Assembly: GCF_900176365.1 (NCBI RefSeq)
Contig: NZ_FWXY01000009.1
Span: forward strand, 62,001-126,000
Direction: 5' to 3'
DNA: 64,000 nucleotides
Source of the DNA: Desulfocicer vacuolatum DSM 3385
GTDB taxonomy: Bacteria; Desulfobacterota; Desulfobacteria; Desulfobacterales; Desulfobacteraceae
Positions 16,598 through 28,106 of the stretch are shown here, in pieces (the first letter of the stretch is position 1; every line of letters begins with the position of its first letter). The notes under the pieces were generated by a model. The model was not told the DNA's origin, ran no database searches, and saw only the letters and a program-made list of their open reading frames with translations. A program made the position numbers and the translations under genes.

Positions 16598-17530
16598 TTA
16601 TAGTTGTGCTTGATGGAAACAATCTCCATAAATAACTTTTTTTTCTGTGCCATCACCCTGGCCAAGAATAAGGGCCCCGGTGTCGTCCACATCCAGGGCC
16701 ACCCCGTGGCCGGTCTCCCCCCGGGTCTCAATGGTGACGGTTTTACCAATGGTGGCGGTGATGGTTTTCCATGGACCGATGACATCCTTTGTGGCGATGT
16801 CCTGCATCTGCATTTCAAATTTATCCAGAAATGCCATTAAAATATCCCGGCGGGAAACGGTTTTGCCCAGCAGCATTTTAATGGAAACGGCTTTTTTTTC
16901 TTGGGGGGGGGGATCATTATTCACATTGAGCCCCATGCCGATGTTCACAAAGGAGATCATATCCCCCTGGGTTTCCATTTCCGAGAGCAGGCCTGCCACT
17001 TTTTTTTCCCCTGCCAGGAGATCATTGGGCCATTTTACCCGGATGTCGGTGCCATACAGCCCATTCAATGTGGTGGCCATGGAAAAAGAAGCTGCAAAAT
17101 TAACTTTAAAAGCCAGGGGCGGGGGGAGATCCGGTCTTAAGATGAGGCTCATCCACAATCCCCCGGGGCTGGAAAACCAGTTACGGTTCAATCGGCCCCT
17201 TCCCCGGGTCTGGTTGTCTGCAACCACCACGCTGAGGTGGGGGGCACCGGATCTGGCAAGTTCCCTTGCCTCATCCATGGTGCTGGTGACCTGGGAATAA
17301 AAATGGATGTGATCTTCCCTTCCCGGAAAACAAAAGGGGTTCAGCAGGTTTTCCGGGTCAGCCAGTCTGTATCCTTTGGGGGTGGATTCAATGCTGTATC
17401 CTGCGTCCTTAAGTTGCTGCAAGTGTTTCCATACCCCCACCCGGGAGATGCCAAGGATCCGGCTTAGCTCAACCCCGGAAACAATGCGGTGGGGGTGTTC
17501 CCATAATTGTTTTAAAATTTTATTTTTCAT
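16598..17530 (-). CDS. birA: Bifunctional biotin ligase/biotin repressor BirA
   Basis: Cytoplasmic enzyme that makes biotinyl-5'-AMP, transfers biotin to carboxylase carrier domains, and represses biotin genes when loaded. About 310 residues: N-terminal winged helix (VSGVELSRILGISRVGVWKHLQQL), catalytic core with the biotinyl-AMP loop GRGRLNRNWFSSPGG, KWPNDLL and GIGMGLNVN, and a C-terminal SH3-like cap. The start at 17530 has AAGGGA five bases upstream; an earlier in-frame ATG at 17620 would run through the operator-like site and lacks such a signal. It heads the biotin uptake operon with a GTTAAC-N16-GTTAAC site upstream, so autoregulation is likely. Confidence 0.95.
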   Translation of the reverse strand: MKNKILKQLWEHPHRIVSGVELSRILGISRVGVWKHLQQLKDAGYSIESTPKGYRLADPENLLNPFCFPGREDHIHFYSQVTSTMDEARELARSGAPHLSVVVADNQTRGRGRLNRNWFSSPGGLWMSLILRPDLPPPLAFKVNFAASFSMATTLNGLYGTDIRVKWPNDLLAGEKKVAGLLSEMETQGDMISFVNIGMGLNVNNDPPPQEKKAVSIKMLLGKTVSRRDILMAFLDKFEMQMQDIATKDVIGPWKTITATIGKTVTIETRGETGHGVALDVDDTGALILGQGDGTEKKVIYGDCFHQAQL

Positions 17531-17590
17531 AAGATCCCTTTTGCTGAGGTTGTGCTTTAGGTGCTGCTGTGGGGATGAATTTGTAAAGTG

Positions 17591-17618
17591 GTTAACTTTT
17601 TTTATTGGTATGGTTAAC
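17591..17618. promoter_or_regulatory. BirA operator candidate
   Basis: GTTAAC and GTTAAC, 16 bases apart, as the core of GTTAACT-N14-GGTTAAC. This matches the shape of BirA boxes (TGTNAACC-N14 to 16-GGTTNACA), with the outermost bases diverged on the left. It lies 61-88 bases upstream of birA. Confidence 0.6.
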
Positions 17619-17696
17619 ATGAAATACTCATGGCGGTCAAGTAAATTTCAAATCTTGATAAATGCTTCTCAGTTAGATTTTTGTTTTTTGATTTGC

Positions 17697-17790
17697 TATA
17701 TAACCGCCACGGGCGGATCGTATTTTGATCCGGTTCTGCCCACAACGAAAATTGAAATACGCCTTATATTTTCGGAGTATTTCATATAAA
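17697..17790 (+). repeat. Dispersed palindromic repeat R1, reference copy
   Basis: Begins TATATAACCGCCACGGGCGG and ends GGAGTATTTCATATAAA. It contains two hairpins: CCGCC-ACG-GGCGG at the left, and GAAATACGCC...GGAGTATTTC at the right. An alternative fold pairs GGGCGGATC with GATCCGGTTCTGCCC. It lies 94 bases before the unknown gene at 17885. Confidence 0.85.
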
Positions 17791-17884
17791 CATTTTTTTC
17801 ACTTCAGACAGGATGCTTAAAAAAGATATCTTTTGGCAGTCCAAAAATGTTTTTGTTCAATGTTTAAAATAAGGAGTCAGGATC

Positions 17885-18412
17885 ATGGGAGAGGTAATTG
17901 GGAAAATTTTGCCCACTGTAACAGAATTTAAAGCCTTTTGGAAAAAACAGGGGCCTTTCAGATATGCGCTGACAAGCAGGGAGTTTCCCCCCACTCTTCT
18001 GGCGCCTGAAGAGTGGTTGTTTTCAGATGAAATTATTCCCCTTTTAAAGGCGTTGATGAAGTGGGATGAGCGCAAAATGAAAATTGTTGCAGCGCCTTTT
18101 AGCCGAAAAAAACAGAACGTACTTAAGCCGGAAACCCTCACTCCCTGGAAAATTAACAATTTTCCCGAAGAGTGGGAAACCGCTGTGTGTGATGCGTTTA
18201 CACCGGTGGGGCATTTAACCCAGGCCGTGGTTCCGGAATCTGACACTGTGGATGTTAAAACAGTGGAGGCCGCTTTTTTTAAATGTCTTGAAGGAGAAAT
18301 CAATGACATCGGGTATGTCTTGCTGGGGCCGGAACCTTCCCTTGGAAGTCCTGCAAGTGCCTTTGTTGATGATTATGTGAAGGAATGGGAATCCGATGAT
18401 CTGCCCTGTTAG
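17885..18412 (+). CDS. Hypothetical protein between two R1 repeats
   Basis: A 175-residue soluble protein without signal peptide or membrane segment. It is rich in aromatic residues and charged at the C-terminus (DDYVKEWESDDLPC), and contains three Trp in the first 60 residues. AAGGAGTCAGGATC precedes the ATG. I do not recognise a family. It is a lone gene bracketed by two R1 copies in the same orientation (94 bases before the start and 44 bases after the stop), which gives it the look of a cassette, although base composition does not differ visibly from its neighbours. Confidence 0.7.
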   Translation: MGEVIGKILPTVTEFKAFWKKQGPFRYALTSREFPPTLLAPEEWLFSDEIIPLLKALMKWDERKMKIVAAPFSRKKQNVLKPETLTPWKINNFPEEWETAVCDAFTPVGHLTQAVVPESDTVDVKTVEAAFFKCLEGEINDIGYVLLGPEPSLGSPASAFVDDYVKEWESDDLPC

Positions 18413-18456
18413 GCCAGTGTGCTTGCACAGGCTTTAACTCCATCGTTATAGGTTGT

Positions 18457-18549
18457 TATAACCGCCACGGGCGGACCGTATTCCGATTCGGCTCTGCCCA
18501 CAACGAAGCTTGAAATACACTCCTGATTTGCCGAGTATTTCATATAAAA
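18457..18549 (+). repeat. Dispersed palindromic repeat R1
   Basis: Close match to the copy at 17697-17790: TTATAACCGCCACGGGCGG, GGCTCTGCCCACAACGAAG, TTGAAATACAC and GAGTATTTCATATAAA. Same orientation, 44 bases after the stop codon of the unknown gene. Confidence 0.85.
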
Positions 18550-18568
18550 ATTTTCTGAAATCATTCTT

Positions 18569-18699
18569 GGGGCTTGGTCATAAAATCGGCCATTTTATTG
18601 TAAAATTTTACTGGTAACAATTAAGCCCAGTCATTACGGTATCTTGAAATGAATAAAATTTTATTCTCCGTATAGTGGCTCAGCTTATAACCAAGCCCC
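18569..18699 (+). repeat. Palindromic repeat R3, copy 2
   Basis: A 131-bp near-palindrome with ends GGGGCTTGGTCATAA (18569-18583) and TTATAACCAAGCCCC (18685-18699). On the opposite strand it aligns along its length with 7831-7958, including AGCTGAGCCACT, CAAGA-AC-GTAAT and TAAAATTTTA. It follows an R1 copy by 19 bases. Confidence 0.8.
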
Positions 18700-18820
18700 A
18701 TTCTTGTTAATAAGGTGAGTTCTTGGGGTTTCAGTTTGATGAATTCAGTTGATTAGCTGGGGCCTGAACAAGGCGTACAGTGGGCTGATGACTGACGAGG
18801 CTCTAAGGGGAAATGCATAA

Positions 18821-18856
18821 AAAAAACCGGAATGGCTGGGCCATTCCGGTTTTTTA
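18821..18856 (-). terminator. Intrinsic terminator after pyrG
   Basis: AAAAAACCGGAATGG-CTGG-GCCATTCCGGTTTTTT: a perfect stem with A and T runs on both sides, able to work on either strand. It lies 41 bases past the pyrG stop codon. Confidence 0.85.
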
Positions 18857-18896
18857 ATGTGATTTTGTATTTCATCGGCCCGGCGGCAGACGGCGG

Positions 18897-20707
<1,811 letters not shown>

Positions 20708-20756
20708 GGCATAATACCATTCTCTATATTCCTTGTGTCTGCCAGGACATGCCCAC

Positions 20757-22280
<1,524 letters not shown>

Positions 22281-22340
22281 GAAATCTTCATAAAACTGGC
22301 GTATCATTACAATTTATAAGAGGGTCTGTCAAGAAATGGG

Positions 22341-22460
22341 TAAATATTCGGTCATCACTCCATTTTTACCCATCTGGACCTGTTTATTTATGATATTCGT
22401 ATGCTGCACAGTAGATATGGGGCACTGCCCAGACATTTGCATTGCCGGACCGAATATTTA
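22341..22460 (+). repeat. Terminal-inverted-repeat element R2, copy 1
   Basis: A 120-bp element with perfect 13-bp ends TAAATATTCGGTC and GACCGAATATTTA. The right half (ATATGGGGCACTGCCCAGACATTT) is nearly identical in the copy at 24169-24303. It lies about 100 bases upstream of galE. MITE-like, no coding capacity. A short second similarity (GCAAATGTGGGGCTCTGCT) follows at about 22481. Confidence 0.75.
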
Positions 22461-22561
22461 CGCGGCACAGTACCAGTTAAGCAAATGTGGGGCTCTGCTG
22501 AGGGGCTTTAATATGGTTGTTTTACATAACCGGATATTTATCGTTGAAAACGGGGAAAAAT

Positions 22562-23590
22562 ATGAAAATACTTGTCACCGGCGGGGCCGGATATATCGGC
22601 AGCCACACCTGTGTTGAACTGCTTTTAAATAATTTTGAAGTGGTGGTGGTGGACGATTTGTCCAACAGCTCCGAAGAATCTTTGAACCGGGTCCGGGAAA
22701 TTACCGGAAAAAAAATTGATTTTTATCCGGTGAACCTTCTGGACAGGGCAAAGCTTAATGGAATATTTCAGGATCATGATATTGATGCTGTGATTCATTT
22801 TGCAGGGTTCAAGGCTGTGGGGGAGTCCGTTGACATGCCGCTGGCGTATTATACCAATAACCTCACCGGCACCTTGACCCTGCTTGATGTGATGCGGAAT
22901 CATAAAACAAGACATTTTGTTTTCAGCTCTTCTGCAACGGTTTATGGTGATCCCGCATCCTTGCCCATCACAGAAAATTTTCCATTGTCTGTCACCAACC
23001 CCTATGGTCGCACAAAGCTCATGATTGAAGAGATTCTTCAAGATCTGTATGTTTCAGATGATTCCTGGAACATTGCCCTGTTGCGTTATTTTAATCCGGT
23101 GGGTGCCCATGAAAGCGGTAAAATCGGTGAAGATCCCCGGGGGATTCCCAATAATCTGGTCCCTTATATTGCCCAGGTGGCTGTGGGCCGACGGCCTTTT
23201 TTAAATGTTTTTGGGGATGATTACGATACTGTGGACGGCACCGGGGTGAGGGATTTTATCCATGTGTCAGATCTTGCCCGGGGGCACATAAAAGCCCTGG
23301 AGAAGTTGTTTTCCGGGCCCGGTGTGGTGATCTATAATCTGGGCACCGGTACCGGTACATCGGTGCTGGAGCTGGTCAAAGGGTTTGAAGCTGCCTGCGG
23401 GAAAGAGATTCCCTTTTGTGTGGTTCCCCGCCGGGCCGGGGATATTGCGGCCTGCTATGCCGATGCAGCCCTGGCAGAAAAAGAGTTGGGGTGGAAAGCT
23501 GTGAAAAGTGTTGCCGACATGTGCCGGGACACCTGGAGGTGGCAGCAGAACAACCCCCATGGATATGATGATACAGCAAATTTACCCTGA
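22562..23590 (+). CDS. galE: UDP-glucose 4-epimerase
   Basis: Interconverts UDP-glucose and UDP-galactose (or the N-acetyl forms) to supply surface polysaccharide synthesis. 342 residues of the extended SDR fold: MKILVTGGAGYIGSHTCVELL, DDLSNSS, IHFAGFKAVGESV, catalytic serine in FSSSATVYG, YGRTK (YxxxK), RYFNPVGAHESG, DGTGVRDFIHVSDLARGH and YNLGTGTGTSVLE. This start, with GGGG upstream, gives the normal N-terminus; an in-frame ATG 45 bases earlier has no such support. Together with the next small gene it sits between two R2 elements in direct orientation. Confidence 0.96.
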   Translation: MKILVTGGAGYIGSHTCVELLLNNFEVVVVDDLSNSSEESLNRVREITGKKIDFYPVNLLDRAKLNGIFQDHDIDAVIHFAGFKAVGESVDMPLAYYTNNLTGTLTLLDVMRNHKTRHFVFSSSATVYGDPASLPITENFPLSVTNPYGRTKLMIEEILQDLYVSDDSWNIALLRYFNPVGAHESGKIGEDPRGIPNNLVPYIAQVAVGRRPFLNVFGDDYDTVDGTGVRDFIHVSDLARGHIKALEKLFSGPGVVIYNLGTGTGTSVLELVKGFEAACGKEIPFCVVPRRAGDIAACYADAALAEKELGWKAVKSVADMCRDTWRWQQNNPHGYDDTANLP

Positions 23591-23715
23591 TCGGGGATTC
23601 CATGGGTACCGGGGGCAGTGAGAGTTAAGCACTTGCGCAAAATGATTTTCTGATATAAGGTGCCCCACGAGGAATGATGATCTGAAAATTTATTAACCCC
23701 GGAGAAAAAATTATC

Positions 23716-24111
23716 ATGACTGTAAATCATTTTTCAGATGTTTTTACCCCAGAAATCCTGAGAAATCTCTTTCCGGAAGACAGGGCAGATGCTTTTTTTG
23801 AAGCTCTTTACGGCGATGCCGAAGACGGAGCCTATGATATTCGTCTTGCATTTAACAAGGCAGAAGACAACACCCTCTATTTTGATTTTCTCCTGGAGCA
23901 GCGTCCGGGTAAGTGCCTTGCCTGTAACGTAACCCATGGATTGCCCATGGTGTTTGAACGCCATCCCATTATTAATCTCAATGGCCTTGCCAGGGAGATT
24001 GAAGGTGTTCTGCAAATGGAGTGCACCGGATGGAAGGTGGGCACCACCAGGGAAAAAAACCGTCAAATCCATAAACTTCCAGTACAGTTCAGCCTCTCCC
24101 CCCGGAAATAA
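23716..24111 (+). CDS. Conserved hypothetical protein with CxxC motif
   Basis: A 131-residue cytoplasmic protein. The start FSDVFTPEILRNLFPEDRADAFFEALYGDAEDGAYDI and the block RPGKCLACNVTHGLPMVFERHPIINLNG, with a CxxC and a following His, look strongly constrained, and I recall similar proteins in other sulfate reducers; the role is unknown. A third cysteine lies at MECTGW. GGAG lies 11 bases before the ATG. A terminator follows directly. It could be cotranscribed with galE, 125 bases upstream. Confidence 0.8.
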   Translation: MTVNHFSDVFTPEILRNLFPEDRADAFFEALYGDAEDGAYDIRLAFNKAEDNTLYFDFLLEQRPGKCLACNVTHGLPMVFERHPIINLNGLAREIEGVLQMECTGWKVGTTREKNRQIHKLPVQFSLSPRK

Positions 24112-24123
24112 TTCCACCACCAC

Positions 24124-24160
24124 ATCGGGGTGTTTTTAAACACCCCGATATTTTTCTTTT
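24124..24160 (+). terminator. Intrinsic terminator
   Basis: ATCGGGGTGTTT-TT-AAACACCCCGAT, a perfect 12-bp stem, followed by a T-rich run. It closes the galE/23716 unit. Confidence 0.88.
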
Positions 24161-24168
24161 ATTCTGAG

Positions 24169-24303
24169 AAAATAGTCGGTCAGCACCCCATCATCTTTAC
24201 CTGTTTTGGCCTGCCCACCCGTGGCAATCGTCTGCTACGCAGTCCCAAACAGGCAAATATGGGGCACTGCCCAAACATTTACATTACCAAATCGAATATT
24301 TAC
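24169..24303 (+). repeat. Terminal-inverted-repeat element R2, copy 2
   Basis: Matches 22341-22460 in the same orientation: left end AAAATAGTCGGTC, centre GTCTGCTACGCAGT, right half AAATATGGGGCACTGCCCAAACATTT and right end TCGAATATTTA. It reaches the stop codon of the GlmS-like gene at 24303. Confidence 0.75.
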
Positions 24304-27300
24304 TATTCTGATTGATGATGTTCCATGTAATCGGCAATTTTTTCTGCTGAATCCCCGAACAGATCCTCCATGGGAATGAGATTTAACAAAGTATCATCCC
24401 ATTTTATTTTGTCAGATTCCAGTACGGTGTCTTTTATACGGATAAATTTACCCCCCAGGGCCTTGATGCGTTTAATCAGGGGAACTTCTCTCATATCTTT
24501 AAAGGAGACATTTAAAGAGAGGAGAAACTCAATGGCGCTGGTGCCGGGCAAGGAGGATATCACCGGTATGACCAGTATGCTTTTGCCATCTTTTCTGCCT
24601 TTACCGATGTAGACATTCCCCTCACGGACAATGATGTTTTTGGTGCCTTTGAGCCGGTGGTCTGTTTCTGCCCTGGAAACTTCCGATGTAAGAGTGCCGG
24701 TTTTACGGATCACCTCAATGCGGGTGTCAGGGGTTTCTTCCCCCAGAAGGGTGAGGCCGGATATCCGGTACAGCAGTGCGCCGTTGATTTTTGAAATCAC
24801 CTCCTGGAGATTTCTAATAACCATTACATTTCTGTTGGTCAGCTGGGAGAGTTGAATGTCATGGGTTGTCAACTCCTCAAATATCAATCCTTCAAATGTC
24901 TGGGCAATGCGGGTGGTTCCCACTGTGACGGTTTTGGCCTGGTGCTTGATGGCATCCACCGGTCTTGCCAGGGTGTTGACAGCGGTGTCCATGGTTTTAA
25001 AAAATTGCTCCAGCATGTTGGCTGGGGTTCCTTTTCTGGCAAAATCAATTTCAAAGTCCCCCACCGGCAGCCTGCCGGAAAGATATTTACAAAGAAGCGT
25101 AATATTGGAAGTAACGTCAATGCCCAGGGTTCCAGGAAATCTGTTCTCCCGTCGTCTTTGAGAAAACTCATTGTAAAATTTTGCAATTTTTTCCCGGAAC
25201 CGTTTTTCCAGGATCACCTCGTAGGTGTCGTGCCCCAGGGTTTGATAGTCGTCAATGAGATCTTTGATTTCCCGCTGGTGGGTATAAAAGAAACGGGAAC
25301 CGTCATTGATGGATAACGCGGCATAGTATCCCCAGATATGACCCACCAGTGTGGTGAGCACCGGAGCCAGATGCTCCCTTGTGGCAGGGATTTGAAACAG
25401 GTCATGGGCATAGGGTATAAATCGGTCCTCTCCCTCATCGGCAATGATCACAGTGGTGGCCTTGTGGGCATGGAAGATGGCGGTATCCTTTATGATGTCC
25501 CCCAGTACACTTTCCCGGGTGCCAGCGGCACACACAATGATGAGCGGTTCTGATGAGAGATCAATGTGCTTTTTGTCTTCCACATAATCAGACGAGATGG
25601 TTTTGTAGCACAGCTCACTGAGTTTTATGCGGATTTCATCTGCTGCGGTTTTGTTGGCACCGCTGCCCACTGTGGCCCAGTATTGTTTGGCAATGGAAAC
25701 GCGCTGGGCAGACTTTTTGATGTCAGTCTTCATGGCCAGGATTTTTTTCATTTTTCCGGGCAGTTGATTTAACTCATTGATCTCATCTGTGACCTGTTCC
25801 GGGTCAACGGCTTTGAGCATGGCTGCCATGTGAAGCCCCAGCAGTGCCCCGGCTGTGAGCTGGGCGTAAAAGGCCTTGGTGGAGGCAACGGACATTTCAA
25901 TATCTCTGCCGCTGCTGGTGTAAAGAACCCCGTCGGTTTTAAAGGTCAAATCAGAATCCCGCCGGTTCACAATGGCAAGTGTGGCAGCTCCCCGGGCCTT
26001 GACCATGTCAACGGTGCGGTTGGTGTCTGTTGTGGTCCCTGACTGGCTGATGGCCACCACCAGATAGGATGCCATGGCATTTTTGTCGTCCGGGGTGCCG
26101 GGGATGGCAAATCCGGAAAGCTCCGACGCTTTCATGGCACGGATATCAAGGCCTTTCACAGTCAAAAATGTTTTTAAAATATCGGCACATCCCTGGGCGG
26201 CAATGCCTGCGGTCCCCTGGCCGATGAAGTATATTTTTGTAATGGTGCCCTTTGTAAGGGCTGTTTTGATGTTTTCCGGCACCACGGTGTCATCCAGTGC
26301 GGTGTTGTAAAATCCTGTTTCAGGGTCGGTTTTCCATCGGTTTTGAAGGGTTCTTTCCACAGACAAAGGGGCTTCGGAAATCTCTTTTAGAAAATAGTGG
26401 GGAAAGTGCTGGCGATCAATGTCCCGGGAGGTGATTTCACTGGTCAGGATCTGTTTTTCTGTGATGGTGATGGGGGTGCTGTCATAGGCCAGGGAGGATA
26501 TGCCGGAAAGCCCGCCGTGACTGTTCTGGTCCAGGATGACAATCTGTCCCTTTTTTTCTCCGTTGAGTTTGATGTAATCCTGGGTCTCTTCCACCAGACC
26601 GTAGAGCTCCGATGCGGTTATGTAATGGTCCCGGGCAAGTCCCACAAAAAGGGCCTGGCCGCTGCCCTTCTGGGCCAGGAACAGTTTGCCCGGGGCACGG
26701 TCCGTGTGCATGGAGATGGCATGGGACCCTTTAAAATCATTCACTGCCAGGCGAAAGGCTTCTTCAATGGGATTGCCCTTGTTAAGATAATGTTCAATGT
26801 GCAGGGGAATGATCTTGGTATCTGTGGTGATCTCCTCTGGAAGGGGAGCATACCGGGATTCATAGGCGGACTTTAAGGCAAGGTAGTTGTCAATGTCACC
26901 GTTGAGGCTCACATGGATAACGCCCGGTTTTTCCCGGAGCGGGTCTGTGGTCTGGTTGTCAACAGGATGGCAGTTGGGTTGACCGATGCTTCCCACCGAG
27001 GCCCAGCGGGTGTGGGCAGATATGCTGAAAGAAGCGGTGGGGCAGGAAAGAAATCGTTGGAGAATCAGATCATTTTTTATCTGGGTTCGAAGGTAGGTGA
27101 CGTTGTCGCCAAGGGCACCGATGACAGCGGCAAATTTATACACAAAGGCCATGCAGACCTGGGAGTCCCCACCCTTTTCCGGGAAATTGTGAATGGTGAT
27201 GCAGTTGTTTGTCAGAACGGTTTTTCCGGTGCGCTGTTTTAATTGTTCCCCCAGACCGGCGGTGTCAAGCTCCCGGCAGAAGGTGTCAAATGTTTGCCGG

Positions 27301-28013
27301 GGAAGGGTGGCCAAAAGGGATATTCCGGCAGAATCCCTTCCCCTGACCTCCAGGCGGTCAATGCTGTTGAGAATGGCATTGATGGTTTTAAACCGTACCA
27401 GCTCCTCCCGGGGGCACTTGCCGGAGGGGGCGTGGCGCATATTTTCTATTTTTAAGAGATTTTTTAAAATTTCTTCCTGGATACACCAGTGGGCATCCTG
27501 ACAGGCGTCCATGCGTTTCCGGGCCGTTTCAAATTCCCGGGCATCCAGAAGGGCCATGCGCTGGAAAAGTTGCTCTTTTTCCGCAGTGATGAGGGCATCG
27601 AGGCGGGTGCTGATCTCAGAAAGCTGCTGCTGTTTTTCCGGTGTGTTGAAAATATCTGAAAAAGGAGCATTTTCCTTTAATGCCCTTGCCGTTTCTACAA
27701 CATCGTCCATGTGCCCGCTACCCCCCAGATAGCAACTGAGTACAGATCTGTTCTGGTCAAGGCAGATAGAAAGCAGGTTGGCCTCCATGGTGTTCAGTTT
27801 GTTTTCCAGGGTATTGAGATCCATGGCTGTGGATTTTTTTTTGCCCTGGAATGCCACCAGGGCCGCAATGCCGCAGGAAAACGCATTGGTATATTGGGGA
27901 AATACGACAAGTGTATTTTCCGCTGCCCTGTGGGGGCAGGTGGCAAATTCAACGTGAACACTTAACATTTTTCGGGTGTGGCTGTTGAGTTTATTGAGAA
28001 GGGATTTGATCAT
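24303..28013 (-). CDS. Double-length GlmS-like protein (glutaminase plus SIS domains)
   Basis: A 1236-residue relative of glutamine-fructose-6-phosphate aminotransferase, about twice GlmS's 600-610. The glutaminase part has the nucleophile motif CGI, but at Cys47 rather than directly after Met1, then a helical insert of about 175 residues before RGRDSAG (224-230), HTRWASVGS, VSLNGDIDNYLAL and TDTKIIPLH. Two SIS domains follow: IGQGTAGIAAQG with ISQSGTTTDTNR and DIEMSVASTKAFYAQL, then VGSGANKTAADEIRIKLSELCYKTI. About 300 residues of unrecognised sequence close the protein. Glutamine-site residues are kept, so the enzyme would need its first 46 residues removed. AAAAGGAT supports the start. The last gene of the leftward unit, 93 bases after the transpeptidase. 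Role in amino-sugar supply for the envelope is inferred. Confidence 0.85.
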   Translation of the reverse strand: MIKSLLNKLNSHTRKMLSVHVEFATCPHRAAENTLVVFPQYTNAFSCGIAALVAFQGKKKSTAMDLNTLENKLNTMEANLLSICLDQNRSVLSCYLGGSGHMDDVVETARALKENAPFSDIFNTPEKQQQLSEISTRLDALITAEKEQLFQRMALLDAREFETARKRMDACQDAHWCIQEEILKNLLKIENMRHAPSGKCPREELVRFKTINAILNSIDRLEVRGRDSAGISLLATLPRQTFDTFCRELDTAGLGEQLKQRTGKTVLTNNCITIHNFPEKGGDSQVCMAFVYKFAAVIGALGDNVTYLRTQIKNDLILQRFLSCPTASFSISAHTRWASVGSIGQPNCHPVDNQTTDPLREKPGVIHVSLNGDIDNYLALKSAYESRYAPLPEEITTDTKIIPLHIEHYLNKGNPIEEAFRLAVNDFKGSHAISMHTDRAPGKLFLAQKGSGQALFVGLARDHYITASELYGLVEETQDYIKLNGEKKGQIVILDQNSHGGLSGISSLAYDSTPITITEKQILTSEITSRDIDRQHFPHYFLKEISEAPLSVERTLQNRWKTDPETGFYNTALDDTVVPENIKTALTKGTITKIYFIGQGTAGIAAQGCADILKTFLTVKGLDIRAMKASELSGFAIPGTPDDKNAMASYLVVAISQSGTTTDTNRTVDMVKARGAATLAIVNRRDSDLTFKTDGVLYTSSGRDIEMSVASTKAFYAQLTAGALLGLHMAAMLKAVDPEQVTDEINELNQLPGKMKKILAMKTDIKKSAQRVSIAKQYWATVGSGANKTAADEIRIKLSELCYKTISSDYVEDKKHIDLSSEPLIIVCAAGTRESVLGDIIKDTAIFHAHKATTVIIADEGEDRFIPYAHDLFQIPATREHLAPVLTTLVGHIWGYYAALSINDGSRFFYTHQREIKDLIDDYQTLGHDTYEVILEKRFREKIAKFYNEFSQRRRENRFPGTLGIDVTSNITLLCKYLSGRLPVGDFEIDFARKGTPANMLEQFFKTMDTAVNTLARPVDAIKHQAKTVTVGTTRIAQTFEGLIFEELTTHDIQLSQLTNRNVMVIRNLQEVISKINGALLYRISGLTLLGEETPDTRIEVIRKTGTLTSEVSRAETDHRLKGTKNIIVREGNVYIGKGRKDGKSILVIPVISSLPGTSAIEFLLSLNVSFKDMREVPLIKRIKALGGKFIRIKDTVLESDKIKWDDTLLNLIPMEDLFGDSAEKIADYMEHHQSE

Positions 28014-28106
28014 GGTCTGTATCCTTTTTAAGAAAAAGATAAAATGATGCTTAATTTTCAGTTTGTCAGATCTTGATGCCCTGCCGGACAGGTGTGCCTG
28101 TGGCAG

